Shown: positions 45,929 to 54,283, numbered from the stretch's first letter. The stretch is 56,353 nt of DNA from Glycomyces buryatensis (GCF_004912275.1 NZ_STGY01000041.1:84492-140844); one strand, 5' to 3'. Numbers and translations are program-made. The notes: generated by a model not told the origin, from the letters alone.

Positions 45929-47092
45929 TCACCAACGCAAGAACGCGCCGACCCCCTCGGCCTTCTCCGACAGCCTGACGTCCTCCCCCAGGACCGAGAC
46001 GGTCGCGTCCGAGGACAGCGCCAGCTCGATCATGGCCTCCCCCAGCTGGGCCTCGGCGATCGCGTCCGCCAGGTTCGGGTCGGGCGCGATGGTGTCGGCC
46101 AGGACGATCCCGGCCGGAATGCGCCGCCCGCTCCAGGCGGAGTCGCGTTCGAGCAGCAGCCGGTCGACCCGACCGGCCTGTAGCGCCTCCAGCACGGCCT
46201 CCGAGCCGAGCGCGGCCCGCGGCGGGGCCTCGGCGAAGTCCGCGGCCAGCTTCCGGTCCCGGGCCAGCCGGGCCCGGGCCATCTCGGGGGCCAGCGCTTC
46301 CTCGATCTGGGCCGGCGTGGCCTGGCTGAGCACCAGCTTCGACGCCACCACTTCGGACTTCACGCCGTTGAGCAGGTCCTTCGAGGTCGCCTCGACCAGT
46401 TCGGGTTCGCCCGTGAGGACCAGGAACTCCCAGCCGAAGTTCATCACGTGCTCCTCCAGCACCGGGTGGGCGGCGGAGAGGAACTTGGCGAGGTGCTCGG
46501 CGACGCGGAAGTCGAACAGGTCGTGCTGATTGGACGAGATGTACCCGTCGCGCCCGCCCCAGGCGCTGTGGGATGCACTGGGGCCCTTCATGATCCGCCA
46601 TTCGGCGGTGTCGAGGGAGAAGGAGAGCCCGGAGATCTCCTCGCAGCGGCCGAAGCGGCTGTCCAGAATGCGCATCCCCTTGCCGTCGACGACCGCGATG
46701 CCCACGGGTGAACCTTCGGCCCAGGCGTCGAACATGGGTGCGAGGTGGGAGCGGGGAGCGAGGGCGACGCGGTCGGTCAGGGGCGTCTGCATCTCGACCG
46801 AGAAGGTCTCGCCGTCCGAGAGGGCGACGAACAGGGCCCGTCCGATGCCGGGCGATCCGGGGTTGACGAGGCGTTCGAGCTCCAACTCCATGGAGTGGAG
46901 CCGGTTGCCCAGGGCTGCGCGGGTGCCGTTGTCGACCGACTCCTGCAGGTGTTTCAGGCCCTGGTCGAGCCGGGTCTTCCAGGGCGGCTGCGACCCCTCT
47001 TGGCGGGGGTCGGCATTGACGTAGAGCGAGAGCACGCCAGAATCGTCGCGCAGCTTGACCAGGCGCAATCGTGTCTCGCGGTCCATCGGCAT
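45929..47092 (-). CDS. Bacterial eRF1-like (Vms1/VLRF1-type) protein
   Basis: A 387-residue protein resembling the bacterial families related to archaeal/eukaryotic release factor 1. It has an N-terminal alpha/beta domain (VLSLYVNADPRQ), a middle RNase H-like domain (VGIAVVDGKGMRIL) with the loop SAWGGRDGYISSNQHDLFD where eRF1 has GGQ, and a C-terminal L7Ae-like domain (AVLEALQAGRVDRLLLERD). GGQ is not present as such, but a GG-R-x-G loop is. Related proteins are proposed to release or rescue stalled ribosomes, by analogy to Vms1. Start ATG at 47092; the alternative at 47086 also fits. It is monocistronic. Confidence 0.65.
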   Translation of the reverse strand: MPMDRETRLRLVKLRDDSGVLSLYVNADPRQEGSQPPWKTRLDQGLKHLQESVDNGTRAALGNRLHSMELELERLVNPGSPGIGRALFVALSDGETFSVEMQTPLTDRVALAPRSHLAPMFDAWAEGSPVGIAVVDGKGMRILDSRFGRCEEISGLSFSLDTAEWRIMKGPSASHSAWGGRDGYISSNQHDLFDFRVAEHLAKFLSAAHPVLEEHVMNFGWEFLVLTGEPELVEATSKDLLNGVKSEVVASKLVLSQATPAQIEEALAPEMARARLARDRKLAADFAEAPPRAALGSEAVLEALQAGRVDRLLLERDSAWSGRRIPAGIVLADTIAPDPNLADAIAEAQLGEAMIELALSSDATVSVLGEDVRLSEKAEGVGAFLRW

Positions 47093-47190
47093 GGCGGCCT
47101 CCTCTTCGTTGAGTGGAATTCGCCTCAGGATATTCCCGAAGCGGTCCGCAGGGGAAGGATTGGCCGCCCTGCCTGATGGAAAGCGTCGGG

Positions 47191-47913
47191 TCAGATGGCG
47201 CAGCCGTCGGGGCCGCAGGCCTCGGCGTCGTCGGTACCGGCGACGGTGATGATGGCGGGCTTCCGCTCGCCCCAGGCCTTGTCGAGGATCTCACCGAACA
47301 CCTCGGTGGGCTGGGCGCCGGAGACGCCGTACTTGCCGTCGATGACGAAGAAGGGGACGCCGTTCGCTCCCAGCGCGGCCGCCTCGGCCTCGTCGGCCTT
47401 GACGGCCTCGCGGTAGGCCGCGGGGTCCTCCAGGACGGCGGTGACCTCGTCCTTGTCGAGCCCGGCCGCTACGGCGACCTCGACGATGCGCCCGCAGTCG
47501 TACAGCGAGGCCTCCTCGGCGAAGTTGGCGCGGTAGAACGCCTCCCAGACCTCGGCCTCCAGCCCCTTCTCGGCGGCGAAGTGGAGGATCCGGTGCAGGT
47601 CGAAGGTGCTGCCGTGGTCGCGGCCCTCGGTCTGGTACTCCAGGCCTTCAGCGCTGGCGAGATCACCGAGCTTGTACTCGTTGGCCTGCGCCTGGGCCAC
47701 GCTGATGCCGTACTTCTCGGCGATCATCGGCACGACGGGCGCGATGTCGTTGGGCGCCCGCCCGGGGTCGAGTTCGAACGAACGGTGGCGGACCTCGACC
47801 TGGTCGCCGTTCGCGAACTGCGACACGGCCTTGTCGAAGCGGGCCTTGCCGACGTAGCACCACGGGCAGGCGATGTCGGACCAGATGTCAACACGCATTT
47901 TTTGCTCAGTCAC
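47191..47913 (-). CDS. DsbA-family FrnE-like oxidoreductase
   Basis: A 240-residue cytoplasmic thioredoxin-fold protein of the FrnE/2-hydroxychromene isomerase group. It opens MRVDIWSDIACPWCYVGKARFD with a CPWC active site, has an inserted helical domain (residues about 60-175), and the cis-Pro strand GVPFFVIDGKYGVSG. FrnE proteins handle disulfides or polyketide folding and oxidative stress. The tail contains a second Cys pair (EACGPDGCAI). The GTG at 47913 or the ATG at 47898 could be the start. Confidence 0.85.
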   Translation of the reverse strand: MTEQKMRVDIWSDIACPWCYVGKARFDKAVSQFANGDQVEVRHRSFELDPGRAPNDIAPVVPMIAEKYGISVAQAQANEYKLGDLASAEGLEYQTEGRDHGSTFDLHRILHFAAEKGLEAEVWEAFYRANFAEEASLYDCGRIVEVAVAAGLDKDEVTAVLEDPAAYREAVKADEAEAAALGANGVPFFVIDGKYGVSGAQPTEVFGEILDKAWGERKPAIITVAGTDDAEACGPDGCAI

Positions 47914-48066
47914 GCCCTGAACAACGCCCCGTAAGAAACCCGCATTCCATGACCTGCGCAACTTCGGGCCCGATCACCCGACCCGAGACGCCAGCCCTGC
48001 ACTCGCGCCCAACCGCACGTTCAGGTACCCTTTGTCACGCTCGGCGCGACCTACTCGCGCGTCTGA

Positions 48067-48138
48067 GGGCGCTTAGCTCAGCGGTAGAGCACCTCGCTTA
48101 CAACGAGGTGGTCACAGGTTCGATCCCTGTAGCGCCCA
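48067..48138 (+). tRNA. tRNA-Val (anticodon UAC), integration target
   Basis: A 72-base cloverleaf: acceptor GGGCGCT pairs with AGCGCCC, discriminator A, CCA encoded at 48139-48141, anticodon loop CTTACAA and T arm CACAGGTTCGATCCCTGTA. Its 3' part is the left attachment repeat of a mobile element, so the gene stays intact after insertion. A TACCCT at about 48027-48032 may be its -10. Confidence 0.97.
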
Positions 48139-48139
48139 C
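48097..48139 (+). repeat. attL: left 43-base attachment repeat in tRNA-Val
   Basis: Bases 48097-48139 (anticodon loop to the first C of CCA) are identical to 53770-53812. The repeats are direct, 5.7 kb apart, with the integrase gene just inside the left copy. This is typical of tRNA-targeted tyrosine recombinase elements. Confidence 0.95.
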
Positions 48140-48209
48140 CAGCACGAAGGCCCCCGACGGGGAATCCGCCAGGGGCCGAAAAGAGCCAGATCAAGAGCCG
48201 ATCTCGGAC

Positions 48210-49433
48210 TCAACCCTCATCGAGGAACCCCTTCCCGAACGCCTTATCAAGCAGCTCAGCACCCGTGGTGATGACCGGTCGAAGCTGGTGACGATAGACG
48301 GTTCGAGTCGTGCTCGTTTTGGCGTGGCCGACGAGATCCGCGATCAGTTCATCCGAAGCGCCCTGGTCTGACATGAGTGAGACGAAGGTGTGCCGAAGCT
48401 CCCGTGTTGTCCACTCCCCCGGAATCCCGGCTAGCTCAGTGACCGACCGGAAGAACCGCCGCACGTTCCGCGCCTCCATCACCGTGTCGTACCGAGTCCC
48501 GAAGACGTAGACGATGCCCTCGGACTTGTACCCATTCCGCTCGCGCCGCTTTCGCTGCTCGACCTGGTACGCGGTCAGGATCTCCACGATGAAGTCGGGG
48601 AGACCGACTGTGCGGCGGCTCTTGAGCGTCTTGGTTTCGCCCCTCTTGCGAACCGACCGCCAGACCACCACGTGGGGTGGAAGGTTTTCCGGGTGGACGC
48701 GCCCGCACGAGCAGGTCTCATCCTTGACCGGGTTGAGGTGCGTGTTCTCCCACTTCAGGGGCCGCGACTCTTCGGTGCGCACTCCGGTGAATATCGAGAG
48801 CGCGATGTAGGCGTGAATCCACTTGCCTTGGCTCGCTTTGAGAACCGCTTTGGCCTGGTCGAGGGTGAGCGACTTGCTCTGCCGGCTTTCCTTCCCCTCA
48901 GGTGCGTCCACGAGCATCGCAACGTTGCGCCGGACCTTGTTGCGGGACTCTGCGTGTCGGATGATGCGGCGAAGCGTCCCTAAAATCATCGTGATCGTGG
49001 GGGTTCGCAGCCCCTTCTTCGTCAGACTCACCATGAAGTCATCGACGTCGTCCGGCGTGAGCCGCTTCAGCTTGGCCTTGCCGAGTCTCGGGATGATGTA
49101 CTTCTCGACCTCGGTTGTCTTTCGCTCAATCGTCGCCGGTGCGCGACCGCTCAGCTTTCGCTCCAGCCAGTCGCGGGCGGCCTGCTCGACGGCGTACTTG
49201 TCGCCGAGCTCGATGCCATCGTCGTAGTCCTCTTTCAGCTCCTTGAGCTTGGCGCGAACTTCCTTCATCGTTGCGCCGCGGACGCTCGGACGCAGCCGGG
49301 ACCCGTCCGGCTTGTAGCCCAAGGAGATCGAGCCGACATAGCATCCGTTGGCCTCGTCCCAGTAGATCGAGCCGTCGCCGCGACGTGCCTGCTTCCGAGT
49401 CCGGCCCTTCGTGTTCTCCTTCCCCTCGGTCAT
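48210..49433 (-). CDS. int: Tyrosine recombinase (integrase) of the element
   Basis: A 407-residue site-specific recombinase. It has an N-terminal AP2-like arm-binding part (RRGDGSIYWDEANGCYVG), a SAM-like core-binding domain (ATIERKTTEVEKYIIPRLG) and the catalytic domain. The catalytic residues are Arg in FTGVRTEES, Lys in KTLKSRRTVGLP, His-x-x-Arg in RELRHTF, His in VGHAKTST and the nucleophile in TVYRHQ. A CSCG insert between Arg and Lys is common in AICE integrases. Its ATG overlaps the rep stop by 4 bases; the xis gene usually found between the two is absent. Confidence 0.95.
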   Translation of the reverse strand: MTEGKENTKGRTRKQARRGDGSIYWDEANGCYVGSISLGYKPDGSRLRPSVRGATMKEVRAKLKELKEDYDDGIELGDKYAVEQAARDWLERKLSGRAPATIERKTTEVEKYIIPRLGKAKLKRLTPDDVDDFMVSLTKKGLRTPTITMILGTLRRIIRHAESRNKVRRNVAMLVDAPEGKESRQSKSLTLDQAKAVLKASQGKWIHAYIALSIFTGVRTEESRPLKWENTHLNPVKDETCSCGRVHPENLPPHVVVWRSVRKRGETKTLKSRRTVGLPDFIVEILTAYQVEQRKRRERNGYKSEGIVYVFGTRYDTVMEARNVRRFFRSVTELAGIPGEWTTRELRHTFVSLMSDQGASDELIADLVGHAKTSTTRTVYRHQLRPVITTGAELLDKAFGKGFLDEG

Positions 49434-50236
49434 CGCTTATCGTCCTGCCTATGCGCGTCTCTCTTAGACTGTCTGCTTTGGATCATTGCTTCAGCGATCG
49501 CTTGGGCTACTTCGCGCTCGGCGTCGTTGTCGTGTCCAAAGCCGACTGCTTCCCAGTCGTTGACGACTAGTACCGCCTCCTCGGTGGTCTCCAGCTCGGC
49601 GAGGATCTCGGCGAGGCGGTAGCGGGATCGGATCGCGCGCAGTTCCCCGAGCGTGGTCGACCAGGCGCGGGATTTGGTAAGGAAGTGGCCGCGGAAGCCG
49701 AGCATGTACGCCCACCGCCGCAAGTTCAGCTCGGCGAAGGCCTCCAGGCCGCCAAGCTCCCACGCGGTGCGCATCATCGCCTTGTGATGCGCCGAGATCG
49801 GCAACTCCTCGATATCGGCCGCGGAGCGGATCCGCCGGTCCGGTCCGTCATGAGTTCCTGTCGACTTGGTGGCGTACTTCGCCACGTACGAGGCGACCCG
49901 CTCGGCAGCGACCCGCGCCGAGTCCTCTTCGGTTTGGCCGGCATCGGCGGACCCGGCGATGTCCCGGACATCCAACTGCCGGCCGAACTCGAGTACGAGG
50001 CCCGACCCGTCCTTGCGAGCGGTGGTGACCGAGACCGAAGCCGCAGCAGCTCGGATCGCTTCTGCCAGCACCTCTTTTGAAGCCCACCGGGGAGGAGCCG
50101 CTTCCGCACCCGCAGCGCCGTCGAGGCGGACGGCGGCGTGGAAGTGGACCATGCCGCGCCGCTGGTATTCGGCGACCTTGCGAGTTGGCGCGATGGCTAG
50201 CCGTTCCAACGGGTGCCCCTCTACTCCAACGCGCAC
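49430..50236 (-). pseudogene. C-terminal half of a RepSA-like replication initiator
   Basis: The frame gives 268 residues containing VAEYQRRGMVHFHAAVRLDG. This is the HUH-type motif region of AICE/Streptomyces rolling-circle initiators (HFHA metal-binding motif), followed by a normal C-terminal half with VASYVAKYATKSTG (the catalytic Tyr region). RepSA proteins are usually 450-500 residues, so about 200 N-terminal residues are missing. The first 10 or so codons here are antisense to the UTRA remnant and are not Rep-like. The break lies near 50,205-50,220. Confidence 0.8.
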
Positions 50237-50580
50237 GCCTTCAAGGTGTGGTCGGCGACCCTCCGTTCCAGATGTCGACTACCTGGCTCCCCCCTGAGAC
50301 GATCGAGGAATTTCCCAACCTCAAGCAGGTGAACACCGGACCGGGAGGCCTCTACTCCCGTTTCGAGGAGAAGGGCCATGTCCTGATGTTCGAGGAGTCG
50401 GTCTCGTGCAGACTTCCACGGCCCCAGGAACAAGAGGCTCTAGAGGTTGATGCGAGCCAGCCGGTCCTCGTAACCTGGCGACGCTGCTACAACCAGCGAG
50501 AGCGAATCATGGAAGTGACCAACAGGACCATCGTCGGCGATCGACACGACTTGGTCTACCGATTCGGAGGTCGGCTGTGA
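50205..50580 (+). pseudogene. C-terminal UTRA-domain remnant of a GntR-family regulator
   Basis: In frame with the TGA at 50578-50580, residues from about 50,205 read GAPLLQRARLQGVVGDPPFQMS and on to MEVTNRTIVGDRHDLVYRF, the second half of a UTRA ligand-binding domain. The winged-helix DNA-binding domain that should precede it is gone; upstream in frame is antisense rep sequence. In AICEs a GntR/KorSA-type repressor precedes the Nudix gene, as here, and the two overlap by 4 bases. The remnant has no evident start codon of its own. Confidence 0.78.
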
Positions 50581-51131
50581 CCAAGGATGACCGCGAACCT
50601 GCGATCAAGCAAGTCGCCACCAAGATTGCCTACCAGACTCCGTACATCACCATTCGCGAAGATGAGATCGAGCGGCACGACGGATCTAAGGGCATCTACT
50701 CCGTCATCGACAAGCCCGACTTCGCCCTGGTCATCCCGCAGGAAGCCGACGGATACTGGCTCGTTGAACAGTACCGATACCCGGTCCAGGCTCGAAGCTG
50801 GGAATTCCCGCAAGGCACCTTCTCCCATGGTGTCGAGGGCACCCCCGAAGAGCTTGCAAGGGCAGAGCTGAGGGAAGAGACTGGCCTCTCGGCAGCGAAG
50901 CTAGAGCACCTTGGATTCCTCCACTGCGCCAAGGGAATCAGCAGCCAGGGCTTCCACATCTTCCTGGCGTCCGAACTCGAGCACGGCGACCCGGACCGCG
51001 AAATCGAAGAGCAAGACATGGTCCAAAAGTGGTTCAGCCGAGCCGAAGTCGAAGAGATGATCCGCACCTGCGAGATCACGGACGACTCGTCAATCGCGGC
51101 CTATGGGCTCCTCATGTTGCATAGACTCTAA
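50577..51131 (+). CDS. Nudix hydrolase of the element
   Basis: A 184-residue Nudix protein with the box GTPEELARAELREETGLS (the usual first Arg of REUXEEXGU is Ala here; the metal-binding Glu residues are kept). The ADP-ribose-pyrophosphatase-like surroundings VEQYRYPVQARSWEFPQG are present. The substrate is unknown. Nudix genes next to gntR are a conserved module in AICEs of unclear role. The GTG at 50577 overlaps the gntR remnant stop as GTGA. It appears intact even though its partner is truncated. Confidence 0.9.
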   Translation: MTKDDREPAIKQVATKIAYQTPYITIREDEIERHDGSKGIYSVIDKPDFALVIPQEADGYWLVEQYRYPVQARSWEFPQGTFSHGVEGTPEELARAELREETGLSAAKLEHLGFLHCAKGISSQGFHIFLASELEHGDPDREIEEQDMVQKWFSRAEVEEMIRTCEITDDSSIAAYGLLMLHRL

Positions 51132-51189
51132 TGGCAACAACACTGCCGGTTGTGAAACCTCACAATGAAGAGAGAATGCCGAACCCGAA

Positions 51190-52644
51190 TCAGGCTTTGG
51201 AAGCCGAGGGCTTATTGTCGTTCCGCGCATCAACGACTATTACATATGGGTCCCCGGTCAGATTGAGAACTCGAAGAATATTAGCCACTTTAATTTCATC
51301 AGCTCTAGAATAACATATTATGACCTTGACAGCCTTATTTGTATTGTTCGCCTTCTTGTAAATCTCAACCTGCTTCTCCAGGTTTCGCTTTAGGTGGCTG
51401 TTGCTTGCCAACTTGAACTCAATCAGAGATTTATCGCCAGAACCGTAGCTGATCTTAAAATCAACTGGCCCGCGACCGTTATTTGGTTCACGATTTACAT
51501 CAAACTCCGTCATGCACCACAGGAGTCCAAAGAATAGTTGAACTTCTTCTTCGCGAGAAAAGGGTTTCCCTTTCCTATTGATGAGCTTGTAGCCGTCCTT
51601 ATTTTCCACGTAGTCCTTGAATACCTTCACTCGCTCTAGGGATTCTTCAAGGCTCGTCCAGGGTTTTTGATAGAAATCTGTTCTCGCACTCAAATCGGCG
51701 ATTGCTTGCTTAAGCTGAGCGACGAGTACTTGATGTACGTCATCTACCCGCATACTGCTGGAATGAGAAGCCTCTCTTCCGTTGATTTCGCGAGATCTGA
51801 TGTAGTAGTCGATGAGCTCAGGAAACTGCCGAAATACTGCTTGGGCGACAGTCTTCTTTTCTTCTTTGGTCGATTTTCGACTCAATCTCTTCCACAGATA
51901 GTTATTCACCTGAGCCCTGAGTGACTCGTCTTCGATTGCTGCCGGAATTCTCTCAAAGTTCCTGAACATGTCGCCCTTATTGATCCAAGATTCATCTCGG
52001 GTCAATATATCCTGAGGCGTTAGCAAGACAAAGTCAGATCCGAGCTTGGGAAGAATATAGCGCCGAGTTTCCCAACTCTCAGTTTCAAAGTTGAACCGAG
52101 CGCGCCTCACCCAAAATTGATCTTGCTTCGCCGCAGGGACGTGCCTGATTGTAAACTCCTGCGTATACTCAAGGAGATAATCCTTAATTAGATTCGTGGT
52201 GAAGTCACTGATATTGTCTCGGCCGACTCCCGATTTGATAAGTGCCAGCTTTTCAAGGTGTGTTCCAGCTGTGACTTGCTCTTGGCCAAAGTTATTGAGA
52301 ATGGATCCCAGGGATTCGTTCAGAGAACGCGCAAAATCCATGCCGAGGCCGCTTCCTCCGTTGCCAAATAGCGTGAATCCAAGCCAATTTTGCTTAACTT
52401 CCTGAAAGCAATACAGGTTGCGAAGCAGATCATGATTAGGATTCTCTTCTGTTTTTGATCGAAGAAATGTCAGATAATCAATGATCTGTCCATGCAAAGC
52501 CTGGTACTCATCATTTTCGCTATTGAAGAGCAGGAAGGGGTCAACAAAAAGCGGCAGGTCGGATACGACGCTAATATCAAATGCACCATACTCTTTAAGT
52601 GCGTCCGTTCCGACTTCGAAGTATTCTGAGAAGTAAAGGTTCAT
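51190..52644 (-). CDS. AT-rich cargo protein with PD-(D/E)XK nuclease-like C-terminus
   Basis: A 484-residue protein of no family I can name. It starts MNLYFSEYFEVGTDAL; residues 20-45 (DISVVSDLPLFVDPFLLF) are strongly patterned. The C-terminal 110 residues hold TEFDVNREPNN (Glu380), VDFKIS (Asp395) and IEFKLAS (Glu409-x-Lys411), then a helix LKRNLEKQVEIYKKA, the order of a PD-(D/E)XK nuclease core. The DNA has far lower GC than everything around it, with codons such as AAA, ATA and AAT. It occupies the cargo position of the integrated element. Role unknown; such singletons in elements are often anti-phage effectors. Confidence 0.7.
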   Translation of the reverse strand: MNLYFSEYFEVGTDALKEYGAFDISVVSDLPLFVDPFLLFNSENDEYQALHGQIIDYLTFLRSKTEENPNHDLLRNLYCFQEVKQNWLGFTLFGNGGSGLGMDFARSLNESLGSILNNFGQEQVTAGTHLEKLALIKSGVGRDNISDFTTNLIKDYLLEYTQEFTIRHVPAAKQDQFWVRRARFNFETESWETRRYILPKLGSDFVLLTPQDILTRDESWINKGDMFRNFERIPAAIEDESLRAQVNNYLWKRLSRKSTKEEKKTVAQAVFRQFPELIDYYIRSREINGREASHSSSMRVDDVHQVLVAQLKQAIADLSARTDFYQKPWTSLEESLERVKVFKDYVENKDGYKLINRKGKPFSREEEVQLFFGLLWCMTEFDVNREPNNGRGPVDFKISYGSGDKSLIEFKLASNSHLKRNLEKQVEIYKKANNTNKAVKVIICYSRADEIKVANILRVLNLTGDPYVIVVDARNDNKPSASKA

Positions 52645-53433
52645 AGTGACACCAATCTTCCGGCTGTGAATGCAAGCTGTTCGGCCATTATCGCATGATT
52701 TCCTTCACCACACACCCCAGCTACTTGCCTATTTTTGCGCTATTTCTATTTAACCCACTTCTTGACGCGATGTCCGATTTTTGCTCGTTGCACACCCATA
52801 GGCAGGGGTCGAGGACCTTAAGGTTTGAGCTCGCTTTAAATAGCTGCGTAGCTAACCCTGCCTTGACGCCCCTAGTGCCACTTGCCAGCATTCTCTCTAT
52901 CCCCATGGCCGGGCCGCCTCTTGAATTCCGAGCCCCCTACTTCGATGGTGGCCTTGGCGTGCGTGTTCAAACTTTCTATACATCATCAAGGGGCGCGCAA
53001 GCGCGCCCTGGCGCTTCGCCGCTCGGCCGGGGCATGCGGCCTTCGGCCGTTCCGCGGCCGGCGGCGGCGCCAACGAGTAGGCCCGGATAGAAATGACCAG
53101 TGCCGGACACCAGTAGGCCAGGCGGGGCGCAGGGGCGCCTGGGCAGCGACAGCGGGATAGTGGGGAGCGTCGCGAGTCTCGAACATACGTACGCTTTCCT
53201 TGCGCGAGACTCCGGCTCCGTTCTCACACAGGCCGAATGAACGACGTCCGAGACACCTGTGGTCGATGCCGTGGCGGTCGGCGGCACCACCGAAGGATCG
53301 GAGCGGGCTACTTGCCGCCGCAAGCGTCGGCTACGGCAAGGCTCCAGCAGCGTAAGAGGATGGCTCAAAACTGTACACATCCGGCCCGTATGCAGGCTCA
53401 ATGTGTTGAGCTTATGTCGGGAGGTGTATCGGC
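52645..53433. other. Non-coding region of the element with a dense palindrome cluster
   Basis: No convincing gene is seen. The first 230 bases are AT-rich like the cargo gene and include a GATAAT -10-like hexamer at 52692-52687. From 52991 to about 53075 the sequence turns very GC-rich and packed with short inverted repeats: a perfect 8-bp GGGCGCGC-AA-GCGCGCCC hairpin (52991-53008), then GGCGC-type and CGGCC-TTC-GGCCG repeats. This could be a remnant of an origin or transfer locus. Confidence 0.5.
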
Positions 53434-53697
53434 ATGGGAACCAGGTACGAGTACAAGACCATCAAGGTACCGATGGCAGCGGGCAACTCAAGAGAGCGGC
53501 GCAAACGAGACAAGATCCTCAATGACTACGCTGCGCAAGGGTGGGAGGTCGATCAGATCGACCCTAAAAGCATCCTCGCATTCGGGCGTTCAGATCGCGT
53601 CACCCTTCGCCGCAAGCTCCATCGCTTATCAAGAGCCGAATCCAGAGCCGAAAGCAGCGGTCAACAACGGACAACAGCAACCAACAACCACCGTTAG
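53434..53697 (+). CDS. Small DUF4177-like (YEYK) protein
   Basis: An 87-residue protein beginning MGTRYEYKTIKVP. It has the DUF4177 pattern: a starting YEYK strand, a helix ILNDYAAQGWEVDQI, then ILAFGRSDRVTLRRK. The GGGAGGT 9 bases before the ATG supports translation. The last 25 residues are low-complexity Ser/Arg/Thr/Gln. Such proteins accompany AICE integration or replication modules. It is the last gene before attR. Confidence 0.75.
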   Translation: MGTRYEYKTIKVPMAAGNSRERRKRDKILNDYAAQGWEVDQIDPKSILAFGRSDRVTLRRKLHRLSRAESRAESSGQQRTTATNNHR

Positions 53698-53769
53698 CCA
53701 CCGTCCTAGAATGGCCTCTAGCAGCGCAAACACCTTCGAAACCGGACACTAGAGGACACGAATTATTGA

Positions 53770-53812
53770 CTTACAACGAGGTGGTCACAGGTTCGATCCC
53801 TGTAGCGCCCAC
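53770..53812 (+). repeat. attR: right 43-base attachment repeat
   Basis: A perfect copy of the tRNA-Val(UAC) 3' segment 48097-48139, from the CTTACAA anticodon loop through the acceptor strand. There is no 5' half upstream, so it is not a tRNA gene. It marks the right end of the element. Confidence 0.95.
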
Positions 53813-54283
53813 TAACCAAATAACCCGGACATTCAGGCGGTTACATCTCGTCCCAAATGATCCGGGTTTGGTTATGAGCCAACTGGTCACCCGCGGGTTT
53901 GGTTATGAAGTCTCCACACCGATGATCGGCGTCGACCGGTAGATCGCCCCTCCATGATGTGGTAATCGCTTCTGAGCGCACCCGTTCGAGGATGTGGTCG
54001 CAGCCCGGCAGCCTGACGCAATCGGCAGCAGCCCCGCAAGTATTCACATGTGGGTTCGACCCGCACCCGTGTCATGTCACAGACTTGTACGCCCCCGAAC
54101 GGGCCGAACAAGACTCGTATCCAAGTTTCCTGGTCCAGGCGACGTACGACAGGGAGGGCAACGAGCTCACCGCCGCGGTGACCTCAGTGCGCCCGGAGTC
54201 CGGCCAGCTCCTCCTCCGTTCCGAGGTCAGGTCGACTACGTGGCATGAACCTAGCCAAAGCGGTAGCGGGCGGCCGGGTGGCG
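53813..54283. other. Region after attR: tRNA 3' flank with inverted and direct repeats, no clear gene
   Basis: This is the original downstream flank of tRNA-Val. TAACCAAATAACCCGGA (53813-53829) and TCCGGGTTTGGTTA (53861-53874) form an inverted repeat with one 3-base gap, perhaps the native tRNA terminator. The 15-base CGGGTTTGGTTATGA occurs twice (53863-53877 and 53894-53908). Open frames here do not resemble known proteins. Confidence 0.5.

Larger units (their letters stand above)
48097..53812. mobile_element. Deleted actinobacterial integrative element (AICE remnant)
   Basis: The 5.7-kb segment between the 43-base repeats carries an integrase, a truncated RepSA-like initiator, a truncated GntR/UTRA regulator, a Nudix hydrolase and a small YEYK protein: the skeleton of pSAM2-like AICEs. 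The FtsK/TraB-type transfer gene, an excisionase and the N-termini of rep and gntR are missing. The AT-rich nuclease-like gene at 51190-52644 is foreign in composition even to the element. The element is probably immobile on its own but may still excise. Confidence 0.9.

Noticed and set aside
52695..53401. Several open frames of 60-141 codons in the non-coding part of the element
   Set aside because: They overlap one another on both strands across a palindrome-rich stretch, lack ribosome binding sites and resemble no family.
54000..54085. tRNA-like piece with a GGGTTCGACCC T-arm-like segment and a D-arm-like GCAATCGGCAG
   Set aside because: No acceptor pairing and no consistent anticodon stem could be formed, so it is not called as a tRNA.
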